From the NCBI GenBank assembly GCA_021781625.1, contig JAJXWL010000005.1:1-29482 (forward strand): a DNA stretch of 29,482 nucleotides, read 5' to 3'. The stretch's first letter is position 1. Each line of letters begins with the position of its first letter. The notes under the pieces are model-generated. The model saw nothing but the letters and a program-made list of their open reading frames with translations. It was not told the DNA's origin and searched no databases. The stretch is from a bacterium (GTDB lineage: Bacteria; Spirochaetota; Spirochaetia; JABEVK01). Below are positions 14,037-21,163 of this stretch, in pieces. The position numbers and the translations under genes are program-made.

Positions 14037-14827
14037 CGACGCTGAACCGATTTACGCTAAGTTTTGAGCAGGTCAATTTTGCCTTTGAAGAAGGACCTCT
14101 CGTGGCGAAGAATTGGTCCTTTTCTGTCCCGTCAGGAACCACTTCGCTGGTAGGAAGAAATGGAACGGGAAAGTCGACGTTTCTTTTGTTAGCAGCAGGG
14201 CGCCTTTTTCCCCAATCTGGACAAGTACGATGGGGAGGCCCTAAAACCTCAGAAGCCCATGCAACATCAGAACTCACCCCCGAAGAAATTCAAGCCACAG
14301 CCTCGGTGGTTTATCAGAATATGGAATTTGAAAGTGAAGACCCTTTGGCTACCCTGTTAGAAACAGTTTGGTCTTCTAGCCAAGATAAAAGTCGTGGCCC
14401 GGCTTGGGTTTCGGAGCTGGTTCGCGTATTTGAACTTGAAGAGTGTTTGACACGAAGAGTGCAGGTTTTAAGTAAAGGGCAAATGCAACGGGCCATTATT
14501 GTCTTTTCGTTGCTCTTTGGCACCCCACTCGTGGTCATGGACGAGCCTGTTTTTGCCTTGGAAAGTCGGCAAAAAGCCACCGCATTAGATTACCTGCGAA
14601 CGTATGCCCAAGAATCCGGTCGAACGTTTCTTTACAGTGTTCATGAGTTAGAGCTTTCGCAGAAGTTTTCGGAGCACTTGATTCTGATGGCCCCTGGTAG
14701 ACCGCCAAAACTCGGCCAAACCAAAGAGCTGTTCACACGCGAGAATCTCGAAGAAGCCTACCAAACCCCCCTTGAGCTTTTAAAAAGAGGCGAAGAGCTG
14801 TTTCGGACCCATTTGATGAACAATTGA
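14033..14827 (+). CDS. ABC transporter ATP-binding protein without visible permease
   Basis: 264 aa from a TTG that overlaps the flgJ stop (TTGA), with AAGG seven bases upstream. Walker A is LVGRNGTGKST, the signature is LSKGQMQRAIIVF, Walker B LVVMDEP, and the switch His lies in LYSVHELE. About 55 bases of intervening sequence bring a Q-loop candidate (VVYQNMEFE). Coupling to flgJ suggests co-expression with the rod genes. No membrane subunit, binding protein or second ATPase is next to it; the downstream small membrane protein is under its own promoter and is not a typical permease. Substrate unknown. Confidence 0.85.
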   Translation: MTTLNRFTLSFEQVNFAFEEGPLVAKNWSFSVPSGTTSLVGRNGTGKSTFLLLAAGRLFPQSGQVRWGGPKTSEAHATSELTPEEIQATASVVYQNMEFESEDPLATLLETVWSSSQDKSRGPAWVSELVRVFELEECLTRRVQVLSKGQMQRAIIVFSLLFGTPLVVMDEPVFALESRQKATALDYLRTYAQESGRTFLYSVHELELSQKFSEHLILMAPGRPPKLGQTKELFTRENLEEAYQTPLELLKRGEELFRTHLMNN

Positions 14828-14847
14828 CGTAAAAACTCTTTCAATAC

Positions 14848-14875
14848 TTGCATGATCCAAGATTTCCAGTAAAAT
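14848..14875 (+). promoter_or_regulatory. Probable promoter of the small membrane protein
   Basis: TTGCAT (14848-14853), 16-bp spacer, TAAAAT (14870-14875), giving a leader of about 35 bases with AAGGAG before the TTG start at 14917. Confidence 0.55.
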
Positions 14876-14916
14876 AGAAACAGTGGTGAAAAATCCCCAA
14901 AATAAGGAGATGAGCT

Positions 14917-15198
14917 TTGGACAACAACAATAGCGTCGTCGTTTTGTTCACGCTAGTCGCATTCTTCGTACTAGCCTTTGTGTTTGCTCTTTTTGGTTTA
15001 GCGGAATCTAACGCCTTGTTCATTACCTTGGCGTTCTTAGGGTTTGTCATTGTTTTTGTGGTGGCCTTGATCTTTGGCTTAACCAACTCACGTGAGGGTA
15101 ATCGAATCACACTGTGGTTTTTCATCTACGGCGGCGCTGTCGCGGTCACCATCGTCTGGTTTGTAACGCGCGTCGCTCGTATGTTCAATTTGCTGTAA
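14917..15198 (+). CDS. Small three-helix membrane protein, unknown
   Basis: 93 aa from a TTG with AAGGAG seven bases upstream. Three hydrophobic segments are clear: about 7-27 (VVVLFTLVAFFVLAFVFALFG), 33-53 (ALFITLAFLGFVIVFVVALIF) and 65-83 (LWFFIYGGAVAVTIVWFVT). The protein ends VARMFNLL with a basic residue at the membrane edge. No family recognised. It is followed by a strong terminator, so it appears to be a single-gene unit. Confidence 0.75.
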   Translation: MDNNNSVVVLFTLVAFFVLAFVFALFGLAESNALFITLAFLGFVIVFVVALIFGLTNSREGNRITLWFFIYGGAVAVTIVWFVTRVARMFNLL

Positions 15199-15221
15199 TT
15201 TCGTTTACTGCTATTCACACT

Positions 15222-15230
15222 TGGTATAAA
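15222..15230 (+). promoter_or_regulatory. Extended -10 promoter ahead of the PRPP synthetase
   Basis: TGG-TATAAA (15222-15230) is an extended -10 with no good -35. Transcription would start near 15237, just before the hairpin at 15242-15257, which then forms the 5' end of the PRPP synthetase transcript. Confidence 0.45.
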
Positions 15231-15241
15231 ACCAGAAAAAA

Positions 15242-15257
15242 AGCCCCTTCGGGGGCT
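15242..15257 (+). terminator. Strong intrinsic terminator
   Basis: AGCCCC, TTCG tetraloop, GGGGCT, then CTTTTTTT. It ends the transcript of the small membrane protein and may attenuate transcription into the PRPP synthetase gene if the promoter at 15222 is used. Confidence 0.92.
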
Positions 15258-15281
15258 CTTTTTTTAGAAAGAGGTACTTTG

Positions 15282-16286
15282 ATGGATCAATCCGCCGAAG
15301 ATTGGAAAGATATTCGCATATTCGCTGGCAGCTCTGGGGGTGCCCTAGCCACCAGAATGACGCGGTATCTCGGGCTACCCTTAGGAAAATCCGATGTTCG
15401 ACAATTTTCGGATGGGAACCTGTTTGTACGGATTGGCGAAACCGTCAGAGAAAAAAATGTATACTTGATTCAACCCATCGCCTTACGCCCCAACGAAGAG
15501 TTTACCGAGATTTTGTTTTGGCTGGATGCTTTTAAACGAGCTAGTGCCAAGTCGGTTACTGCCATTCTCCCCTACTTTGGCTACGCCAAGGGGGATAAAA
15601 AAGACGAGCCTCGCGTTTCGATCCGCGCCAGGGTTTGTGCTGAGTCCATTGAGCTCGCGGGAGCTGACCGTGTTGTCTGTCTTGATTTGCATAGCCCTCA
15701 AATCCAGGGTTTTTTCAAACGACCGGTTGATCACCTCTATGCTCAGCCTGTTCTACAAGCCTACATACGGCGTTTAGCGTTAGAAGCACCAGTTTTAGTC
15801 AGTCCCGATCTCGGCTTTTTAAAGCAAACCCGTAGATATGCTGAAGCATTGGGGTTTCCTATGGCTGTAGGCGAAAAAATTCGCCGGGGACATGACGAAA
15901 AAGCAGAAGTCTTAGAAATTATGGGTGATGTCTCAGGTCGAGACTGTTTGGTCACCGATGATTTTACCATCTCGGGAGGCACCCTGGCTGACCTAGCCCG
16001 TGGCCTTAAAGATCGAGGAGCCAGAAAACTTATTGCTTTTCTTAGTCATAACTTAATTCGACCAGAAGGGGTAACCCGTTTGGAACAAGCTGGATACGAA
16101 AAAATCATCACAACCGACAGTGTGGATAACCCCTATATTGTTGGGCATCCGTTATTCCAGACGGTATCTGTGGCTCCGCTGTTTGCTGAAACCGTGAGGC
16201 GAATCCATGCGCAGGATTCTGTCAGTTCGTTATTCGATCTTGACGATCAGAGTATTTTGAATTCTTGCTTAGAGCCCAACTGCTAA
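15282..16286 (+). CDS. prs: Ribose-phosphate pyrophosphokinase (PRPP synthetase)
   Basis: 334 aa from the ATG at 15282 with AGAGG seven bases upstream; the open frame to 15114 crosses the terminator. It makes PRPP from ribose 5-phosphate and ATP for nucleotide, His and Trp synthesis. Conserved parts: IRIFAGSSGGALATRMTRYLGLPLGKSDVRQFSDGNLFVRIGETVREKNVYLIQP, LPYFGYAKGDKKDEPRVSIRARVCAE, VVCLDLHSPQIQGFF. The PRPP loop reads CLVTDDFTISGGTLADLARGL instead of the usual VDDxxDTxGT, lacking the second Asp; this looks more like the DDLVQSGGTL loop of class II plant enzymes than class I. Confidence 0.88.
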   Translation: MDQSAEDWKDIRIFAGSSGGALATRMTRYLGLPLGKSDVRQFSDGNLFVRIGETVREKNVYLIQPIALRPNEEFTEILFWLDAFKRASAKSVTAILPYFGYAKGDKKDEPRVSIRARVCAESIELAGADRVVCLDLHSPQIQGFFKRPVDHLYAQPVLQAYIRRLALEAPVLVSPDLGFLKQTRRYAEALGFPMAVGEKIRRGHDEKAEVLEIMGDVSGRDCLVTDDFTISGGTLADLARGLKDRGARKLIAFLSHNLIRPEGVTRLEQAGYEKIITTDSVDNPYIVGHPLFQTVSVAPLFAETVRRIHAQDSVSSLFDLDDQSILNSCLEPNC

Positions 16287-17315
16287 CGAGACGTTGAGCT
16301 TTTTGGCCCAGTCTTGTAACTGTTGCACCAATTGCGGAGAAAGGTAAAGTCCTTCTTTTTGCGCCTTATGCTGGGCTTGTTGGCTACGGTCACCGGGGAC
16401 ACGCTGTAAACCTAAGTTGTGTAAGCGTTCATAAAACCTCTGAGCCCTGGCCTGAGCCGCTGATAGACCACCCAACTGGGACAGATCCCAGGTTAAAACC
16501 ATTTGGTTATGAGTATTCCAGCCGGCCGGTGGTTTTACGTCATCGAGAGTGTCGCCACCCGCTAAAAGGCCTGTAAGCAATTCGCCTAAAAGGGCCAAAG
16601 AGAGGCCTTTAACACCGCCAATAGGGTCAATTCCTCCGTTCCATAACTCGTCGGGAGTTTGCGCTGGCAAGCCTTGGGCAGAATGCCCCCAGTGTAAAGG
16701 AATGCTTTGCTTATTCTGGCGTAGCTCGTTGAGGTTGCCTAGCGACGAATAGGCCAGACAGAAATCGGAGCCAAGCCAATACCCCTCTTCGCGGGGAAAC
16801 CCAAAACCTAAGGGGTTATTTCCTATAACCCTGGTGGTTCCGCCCGGTAGAGCCATTCCCGCATCGGTGTTTGACCAAACTAGCGTAAAGAATCCCCGTT
16901 CAGCACCGATTTCCACATAGGGCCAAGCTGCAAGAAAATGATTACTGTGTCTTACTCCAGCGTAACCGAGACCCGTTTTCGAGGCCAAGGTAAGGGATCG
17001 TTCTAACGCGAAATGGCAAGAAGCCTCACCGAGGGCGCCCCCGACATCCCAGATTTCAACCGAAGGCGTCTGCTGAACAAGTGTAGGATTCCATAAGGAA
17101 TTGATCTTGCCTGAGGTCAGCCAGTCTAATCGCTGTGGAAGATACGAAATATCGTGATGACCAACGCCACGACTTGTGGCTCGCCAGTAAAGGTCAGCCA
17201 CCTTGGACGCAAGGTCAGCCGAGAGTCCTGCACCTTGAAAGAGAGTGTCCACCCACTGTAAAAAATCAGACTTTCCGAGAGTTATTCCCAGACCCATGAC
17301 CCCATCCGACCTCAT
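16269..17315 (-). CDS. Ldh2/malate-type NAD(P)-dependent dehydrogenase
   Basis: 348 aa. The ATG at 17315 overlaps the stop of the FecR-domain gene (ATGA); other starts at 17327 (TTG) and 17297 (ATG) are possible. The family marks are ATSRGVGHHDISYLPQRLDWLTSGKIN, LGYAGVRHSNHFLAAWPYVEIGAERGFFTLVWSNTDAGMALPGGTTRVIGNNPLGFGFP and GGIDPIGGVKGLSLALLGELLTGLLAGG. These are typical of the L-sulfolactate / malate / L-lactate dehydrogenase (Ldh2) group, including the HSNHF catalytic region. Substrate cannot be set. It ends convergent with prs, overlapping its 3' end by 18 bp. A cytosolic enzyme at the end of an envelope-protein operon is unusual. Confidence 0.85.
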   Translation of the reverse strand: MRSDGVMGLGITLGKSDFLQWVDTLFQGAGLSADLASKVADLYWRATSRGVGHHDISYLPQRLDWLTSGKINSLWNPTLVQQTPSVEIWDVGGALGEASCHFALERSLTLASKTGLGYAGVRHSNHFLAAWPYVEIGAERGFFTLVWSNTDAGMALPGGTTRVIGNNPLGFGFPREEGYWLGSDFCLAYSSLGNLNELRQNKQSIPLHWGHSAQGLPAQTPDELWNGGIDPIGGVKGLSLALLGELLTGLLAGGDTLDDVKPPAGWNTHNQMVLTWDLSQLGGLSAAQARAQRFYERLHNLGLQRVPGDRSQQAQHKAQKEGLYLSPQLVQQLQDWAKKLNVSLAVGL

Positions 17316-17797
17316 AAACCCATCCAAGGCGATAAAACTCGGTAAGTTTGTGCAAAATTGTCTGTTTGAGGTTGTAGCCTGTTCTGAGGTTGCTCAGAGG
17401 TATCAGAAAAAAGTATGGACACTTGCTTAGGGTTGCCAGTCAGAAAAACTTGGCCAGCTTGTACGACAAGAAGTAGGCTTTCCTTACCTGCTTTTCTCCC
17501 CTTTATAATAAGATGGCAAAAAGGCGAAAGTGCTATTTTCGTTTTTAAGAAGCTCAGCTGTAGCCCTGATACACTCGTGAGAATTTGACTACCTACTGGT
17601 AACGTCTGACCGATTTGAATATTCTGCCAAGCCTTACCAGGCAAAAGGATACCTGCTGAACCTGATAATTGGCTAACAACTGGCAAAGCTTCTGCGAGTG
17701 TCGTTGTTTGAGCCTGCACAGGTAGGGCTCCCACAACAAACAACGCCATGAAACACAAAACTTGGGCAATTTGTGGCTGAACTTTTGCTGGGAACAT
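17312..17797 (-). CDS. Exported FecR-domain protein
   Basis: 161 aa, one base after the beta-barrel gene, ATG with GGAG nearby. A signal peptide (IAQVLCFMALFVVGALPVQA-Q) precedes a FecR-type domain: SQLSGSAGILLPGKAWQNIQIGQTLPVGSQILTSVSGLQLSFLKTKIALSPFCHLIIK. Such domains in spirochaetes are common in periplasmic or surface proteins and need not involve iron. After about residue 130 the sequence is polar (SEQPQNRLQPQTDNFAQ). Its anti-sigma role in iron uptake is not supported here, since no sigma factor or transmembrane anchor is seen. Confidence 0.72.
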   Translation of the reverse strand: MFPAKVQPQIAQVLCFMALFVVGALPVQAQTTTLAEALPVVSQLSGSAGILLPGKAWQNIQIGQTLPVGSQILTSVSGLQLSFLKTKIALSPFCHLIIKGRKAGKESLLLVVQAGQVFLTGNPKQVSILFSDTSEQPQNRLQPQTDNFAQTYRVLSPWMGL

Positions 17798-17798
17798 G

Positions 17799-19091
17799 CT
17801 ACATCTCCAACTCTAGGTTTACCCCAAGTAGGGACATGAGGTGATTGTCTGTAAAAGCGCCGTCTGCCGGAGATAACACTGAGTATTCGCCTTTAAGACT
17901 CCATTCGCTCGTGGGGTTCCAAACGGCAGCGACTTGAAACTCCGTTCCAAGATACCCGGCGCCTTCGGCAGGGTTCAAATTCGGTAGAGTTGGTGTAAAG
18001 AACGGTGTTGAAACTGAATTCTGATTTGCTGCACCAGATTGAAATAAAAAGGCTGTTTTAAAATCGAGAAAGGTATGTGGCTGGGGGCGACTTTCTAACG
18101 ACAAGCTGACAGTTCCTGTGTACATCAACGACAGCAGAGGCAAAGTCTCGGAGGGACTTTGGGGGGATAGCGCCAACGGACCAAAAGAGGGAGTAAACCC
18201 CAGTGGCCACAATGATTGAGCTTTCAGTGCCAACCGCGGGGTCATTTGGTACGATAAATTGGCGCCGGCAAGCCCAGCCCAATTGTTCCCCTTTGAAAGT
18301 GTTCCCAAATCCGTGTTGGCACCGGTCAAGCTAAAAAATACCTTTGAAGAAAAAGCAGTACTCCAAGGTCCTGATAATTCTACCGTTGCATAGGCCGTAT
18401 TGACCGGATTAACTGCTCGGGAATCCACCTGACCAAAGAGCTGAAACGCCAAGTTTTGTTGCTGAAAAATTTGAGCTTGTCGGATTGTTAAGCCGCCACC
18501 GAATCTCGGTGCCGTATATTGAAAAACCATAGGGTTTTGTTGGTAAAAAAACTGGGCTAAGTCCTGATAGTCCGCTTGTGAAACGAAGATGTTACTCCAC
18601 CACCGATTGAGCCAGCCTGTATACAAGGCCAAAACTGATACAGTGGTATTGCCTCCCGCCCACCCCACTTGGACACTATTGAGAGGAGTGTTAACGAGCC
18701 AATGGGTCAAATCTTCTACCTTCCACCGCCCAACCTTCCAGAACCAAGTGCCAGAAGAGGTGTTTTGTTCACCCCACAATACAAAAGTTACAAGATCGGC
18801 GGTCGCTGACGGGTTGGGTAAAAGCGTAGAAAGCACGGGGTTTTCTTGAGTGATTCCCCAAGCGGCTACACCCTGAGCTTCTAAACCAGCGTTATTGCCA
18901 AATGGAAGGCGTACAGTCAGGCGTGCCTGGGAGTCTTGCAAATAGGTCCAGTCTTGGGCATTCACATGGGTGAGAATCGAGGTGTTACCCCATTGAAGAT
19001 CGGCACGAAAGGCCCAGGCAGGAACAGCGAGGAGGATTTGAAGGAAAAAGTAAATGATAAACTTTTGTACCCAAGAGAGGTTTTGCTTCAT
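17799..19091 (-). CDS. Beta-barrel outer membrane protein
   Basis: 430 aa. The ATG overlaps the preceding stop (ATGA) and has GGGGAG upstream. Signal peptide FIIYFFLQILLAVPAWA-F, then about 400 residues with alternating polar/hydrophobic strands rich in aromatic residues and Gly (LEAQGVAAWGI, GTWFWKVGRWKVEDL, VQVGWAGGNTTVSVLALYTGWL, LALKAQSLWPLGF, WSLKGEYSVLSP). It ends MSLLGVNLELEM, with hydrophobic residues at alternate positions as in a last barrel strand. No specific family recognised; a porin-like outer membrane role is inferred. Confidence 0.72.
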   Translation of the reverse strand: MKQNLSWVQKFIIYFFLQILLAVPAWAFRADLQWGNTSILTHVNAQDWTYLQDSQARLTVRLPFGNNAGLEAQGVAAWGITQENPVLSTLLPNPSATADLVTFVLWGEQNTSSGTWFWKVGRWKVEDLTHWLVNTPLNSVQVGWAGGNTTVSVLALYTGWLNRWWSNIFVSQADYQDLAQFFYQQNPMVFQYTAPRFGGGLTIRQAQIFQQQNLAFQLFGQVDSRAVNPVNTAYATVELSGPWSTAFSSKVFFSLTGANTDLGTLSKGNNWAGLAGANLSYQMTPRLALKAQSLWPLGFTPSFGPLALSPQSPSETLPLLSLMYTGTVSLSLESRPQPHTFLDFKTAFLFQSGAANQNSVSTPFFTPTLPNLNPAEGAGYLGTEFQVAAVWNPTSEWSLKGEYSVLSPADGAFTDNHLMSLLGVNLELEM

Positions 19092-19642
19092 AAAGCTCCC
19101 CGTTGTCGCTGATAGACCAAAACTTGACGTAGAAGGTTGGCGGCTTGCGCCCCAGAAAGGGTGTCATCGGGATCTGCCGCTGGGGGTAAAAAGCCCGCCC
19201 ACAGCAATTCTCGAAAGGCCGTTCCCGGGCCAGGAAACCAGCTATACCACCAACCCCCTTCCCAACGAAAGGCTTGGGTTAACAAAAAACAAAAGTCAGC
19301 TACAGAAATTTTGTCGTTGGGTAACCGGGCAGGCGTAACTGGAACGACCCAACCAAGCCGTTTTAGGATGGCAAAGCAATAGCCAGGCGTATTGTCGCTA
19401 GCCAGCGTCCCGTTAGCCGTCAATACTAAATAAGCTGAAGAACCCCAGGTGAGTTTTTTTTCAGAGAGGATCTGAGCTAAGGTGTTCCACGGTTGAAGTT
19501 GAGGTGGTGCCGGTTGCGTTGGCAATGGAGCCGGTGCTTCTGGTTCGGCGGTCATATCAACAAACACTGACCCAGCAAGAAGTCCTGAGACAAAAAGGAA
19601 TCGCAAAACCCAAATTCGAAACCGCGATGAAAGGCTCACCAT
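19088..19642 (-). CDS. Exported or membrane-anchored unknown, first gene of the operon
   Basis: 184 aa from the ATG at 19642, seven bases after a TATACT -10, which favours this start over the longer frame from 19714. The N-terminus RFRIWVLRFLFVSGLLAGSVFV is a signal anchor; a proline-rich stretch (EPEAPAPLPTQPAPPQLQPW) follows. The rest has two motif-like repeats of helical type: NTLAQILSEKKLTWGSSAYLVLT and ISVADFCFLLTQAFRW...DTLSGAQAANLLRQVLVYQ, reminiscent of SLH-like segments but not clearly so. It is coupled to the barrel gene by ATGA and shares the control region with rimO. Confidence 0.7.
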   Translation of the reverse strand: MVSLSSRFRIWVLRFLFVSGLLAGSVFVDMTAEPEAPAPLPTQPAPPQLQPWNTLAQILSEKKLTWGSSAYLVLTANGTLASDNTPGYCFAILKRLGWVVPVTPARLPNDKISVADFCFLLTQAFRWEGGWWYSWFPGPGTAFRELLWAGFLPPAADPDDTLSGAQAANLLRQVLVYQRQRGAL

Positions 19643-19649
19643 ACGTCGA

Positions 19650-19655
19650 AGTATA
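19650..19655 (-). promoter_or_regulatory. -10 of the outer-membrane operon, leaderless
   Basis: Read leftward: TATACT (19655-19650), then seven bases to the ATG at 19642. No good -35 is seen at 17 bp; a T-rich and A-rich stretch lies there. Confidence 0.5.
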
Positions 19656-19722
19656 GCTGGTTTTTTTAAGAAAGAAAATGAAAGAATACCGGGGTGTTTC
19701 CAATCCTCTGACAAGCTGACTC

Positions 19723-19751
19723 TTGAAGTCAGATAAGAGGCATGCTAAAGT
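19723..19751 (+). promoter_or_regulatory. Promoter of rimO, leaderless
   Basis: TTGAAG (19723-19728), 17-bp spacer, TAAAGT (19746-19751), then six bases to the ATG at 19758. No ribosome binding site lies before that ATG. Confidence 0.72.
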
Positions 19752-19757
19752 GCGCTG

Positions 19758-21086
19758 ATGGCAAAACCTTTTACGTTTTATGTAGAGAATCTCGGTTGCT
19801 TTAAAAATCAAGTAGATGCCGAGTATTTGATTTCCGCGCTAACCGCCAAAGGCTGGACAGCGCATGATAGTGCTCAAGACGCACAACTGATTCTTGTAAA
19901 TACTTGTACCTTTATTGAATCCGCAAAGAAAGAATCGATCGATACCTTTTTTAGTTTACGGCAAGCACGTCCTGATGCCCGCATTCTTCTAACTGGCTGT
20001 ATGGCGGAACGCTACGGAAAAGACCTCTTGGATATGATACCCGAAGCCGATGGTGTTTTTGGGAATCGGGACCCCCAAAAGGTAGTTGAAATTGTTGACC
20101 GCGTCCTTGGTGGAGAAAAACCAACCTACTTTCCCCCTAATATGAAGAAGGCCCCTCGTAGAGAGAAGTTTCTCTCTCTTAAAAATAGTGTCTATGTAAA
20201 AATATCCGAAGGCTGTTCTAATGCTTGCACCTTTTGTGCAATCCCCCATTTTCGAGGCACGCTGTCGTCGCGAACCCTCGAAGATGTGACCGAGGAAATC
20301 TCTGGTCTTTTGGCTTCAGGAGTTAAGGAGATTAACTTAATCGCTCAAGACCTTGCCAGTTTTGGGCTCGACCGAGGGCAGGAGGATTTTCGGCGCTTGC
20401 TTGATAAAATTCTCGATCGACCGGATAAGTTTTGGTTACGATTGTTATACCTGTACCCCGACCGTTTTCCTGATTATGTGGTGGACTACGCCAAGCAGGA
20501 TCACAGGCTTTTGCCCTATTTTGACCTACCATTCCAACACGCCTCGGCTCGTATGCTTAAGTTGATGGGAAGAAAAGGGAGTGAAGAGCAGTATCGCGAC
20601 TTGGTTGACAGTATTCGCACCAGAGTACCGGATGCCGTGGTTCGCTCAACGTTTATTGTAGGGTTCCCTGGGGAACGTAAGGATGATTTTGAAGCCCTTT
20701 TAAGGTTTCAAGAACAAGCAAAGCTCGATTGGGTGGGAGTCTTCACGTATTCGCGAGAAGAGGGTACCCCTGCGTACCGTATGCAAACCGAAGATGCCTT
20801 TGAACTCTTTCGTCCTGTTGCCGACCAAAGAAAAGCGCAGTTCGAAGAACGACAAAATGAAATCACCGCGCAACGGCTTGAACGCTGGGTGGGAAGAGAA
20901 CTTGATGTGCTTATCGAGGAGCCCATTCAGGGTTCGGCGATGGCCCTAGGACGATCCTTTCTTCAAGCCCAAGAAGTTGATGGTCTGATTGTCGTCCAAG
21001 GGCGCACTTTAGCTTCGGGGGAATTAGTAAAGGTGAAAATTACCAAGCGAAACGGTGTTGATTTAGAAGGTGTCTGTTTAAGCTAA
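19758..21086 (+). CDS. rimO: Ribosomal protein S12 methylthiotransferase RimO
   Basis: 442 aa. Radical-SAM enzyme that adds a methylthio group to Asp in ribosomal protein S12. The UPF0004 domain (about 5-115) has three iron-sulfur cysteines C14, C50 and C81 (ENLGCFKNQVDAE, VNTCTFIESAKKE, LTGCMAERY). The radical SAM cluster is C153-x3-C157-x2-C160 in SEGCSNACTFCAIPHFRG. RimO rather than MiaB is favoured by FIESAKKESID and LPYFDLPFQHASARMLKLMGR, and by the C-terminal TRAM-like domain from about 375 (RELDVLIEEPIQ...VKVKITKRNGVDLEGV). It appears to be transcribed alone. Confidence 0.93.
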   Translation: MAKPFTFYVENLGCFKNQVDAEYLISALTAKGWTAHDSAQDAQLILVNTCTFIESAKKESIDTFFSLRQARPDARILLTGCMAERYGKDLLDMIPEADGVFGNRDPQKVVEIVDRVLGGEKPTYFPPNMKKAPRREKFLSLKNSVYVKISEGCSNACTFCAIPHFRGTLSSRTLEDVTEEISGLLASGVKEINLIAQDLASFGLDRGQEDFRRLLDKILDRPDKFWLRLLYLYPDRFPDYVVDYAKQDHRLLPYFDLPFQHASARMLKLMGRKGSEEQYRDLVDSIRTRVPDAVVRSTFIVGFPGERKDDFEALLRFQEQAKLDWVGVFTYSREEGTPAYRMQTEDAFELFRPVADQRKAQFEERQNEITAQRLERWVGRELDVLIEEPIQGSAMALGRSFLQAQEVDGLIVVQGRTLASGELVKVKITKRNGVDLEGVCLS

Positions 21087-21090
21087 AAAA

Positions 21091-21131
21091 TCAGGTCGGC
21101 CTCGTGATCAATGAAGACTCTGCCGACCTGA
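21091..21131 (-). terminator. Terminator of leuA
   Basis: TCAGGTCGGC and GCCGACCTGA form a 10-bp stem with a loop of about 21 bases. Read leftward it is followed by six U. It lies 33 bases past the leuA stop and 4 bases past the rimO stop on the other strand, so it can serve both. Confidence 0.8.
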
Positions 21132-21163
21132 AATTTGTCTACCTAAAATTCGTCTTTTTCTTA

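Noticed and set aside
15114..15281. N-terminal extension of the PRPP synthetase
   Set aside because: It would cross a strong terminator and overlap the small membrane gene; the ATG at 15282 has an SD and gives the normal enzyme length.
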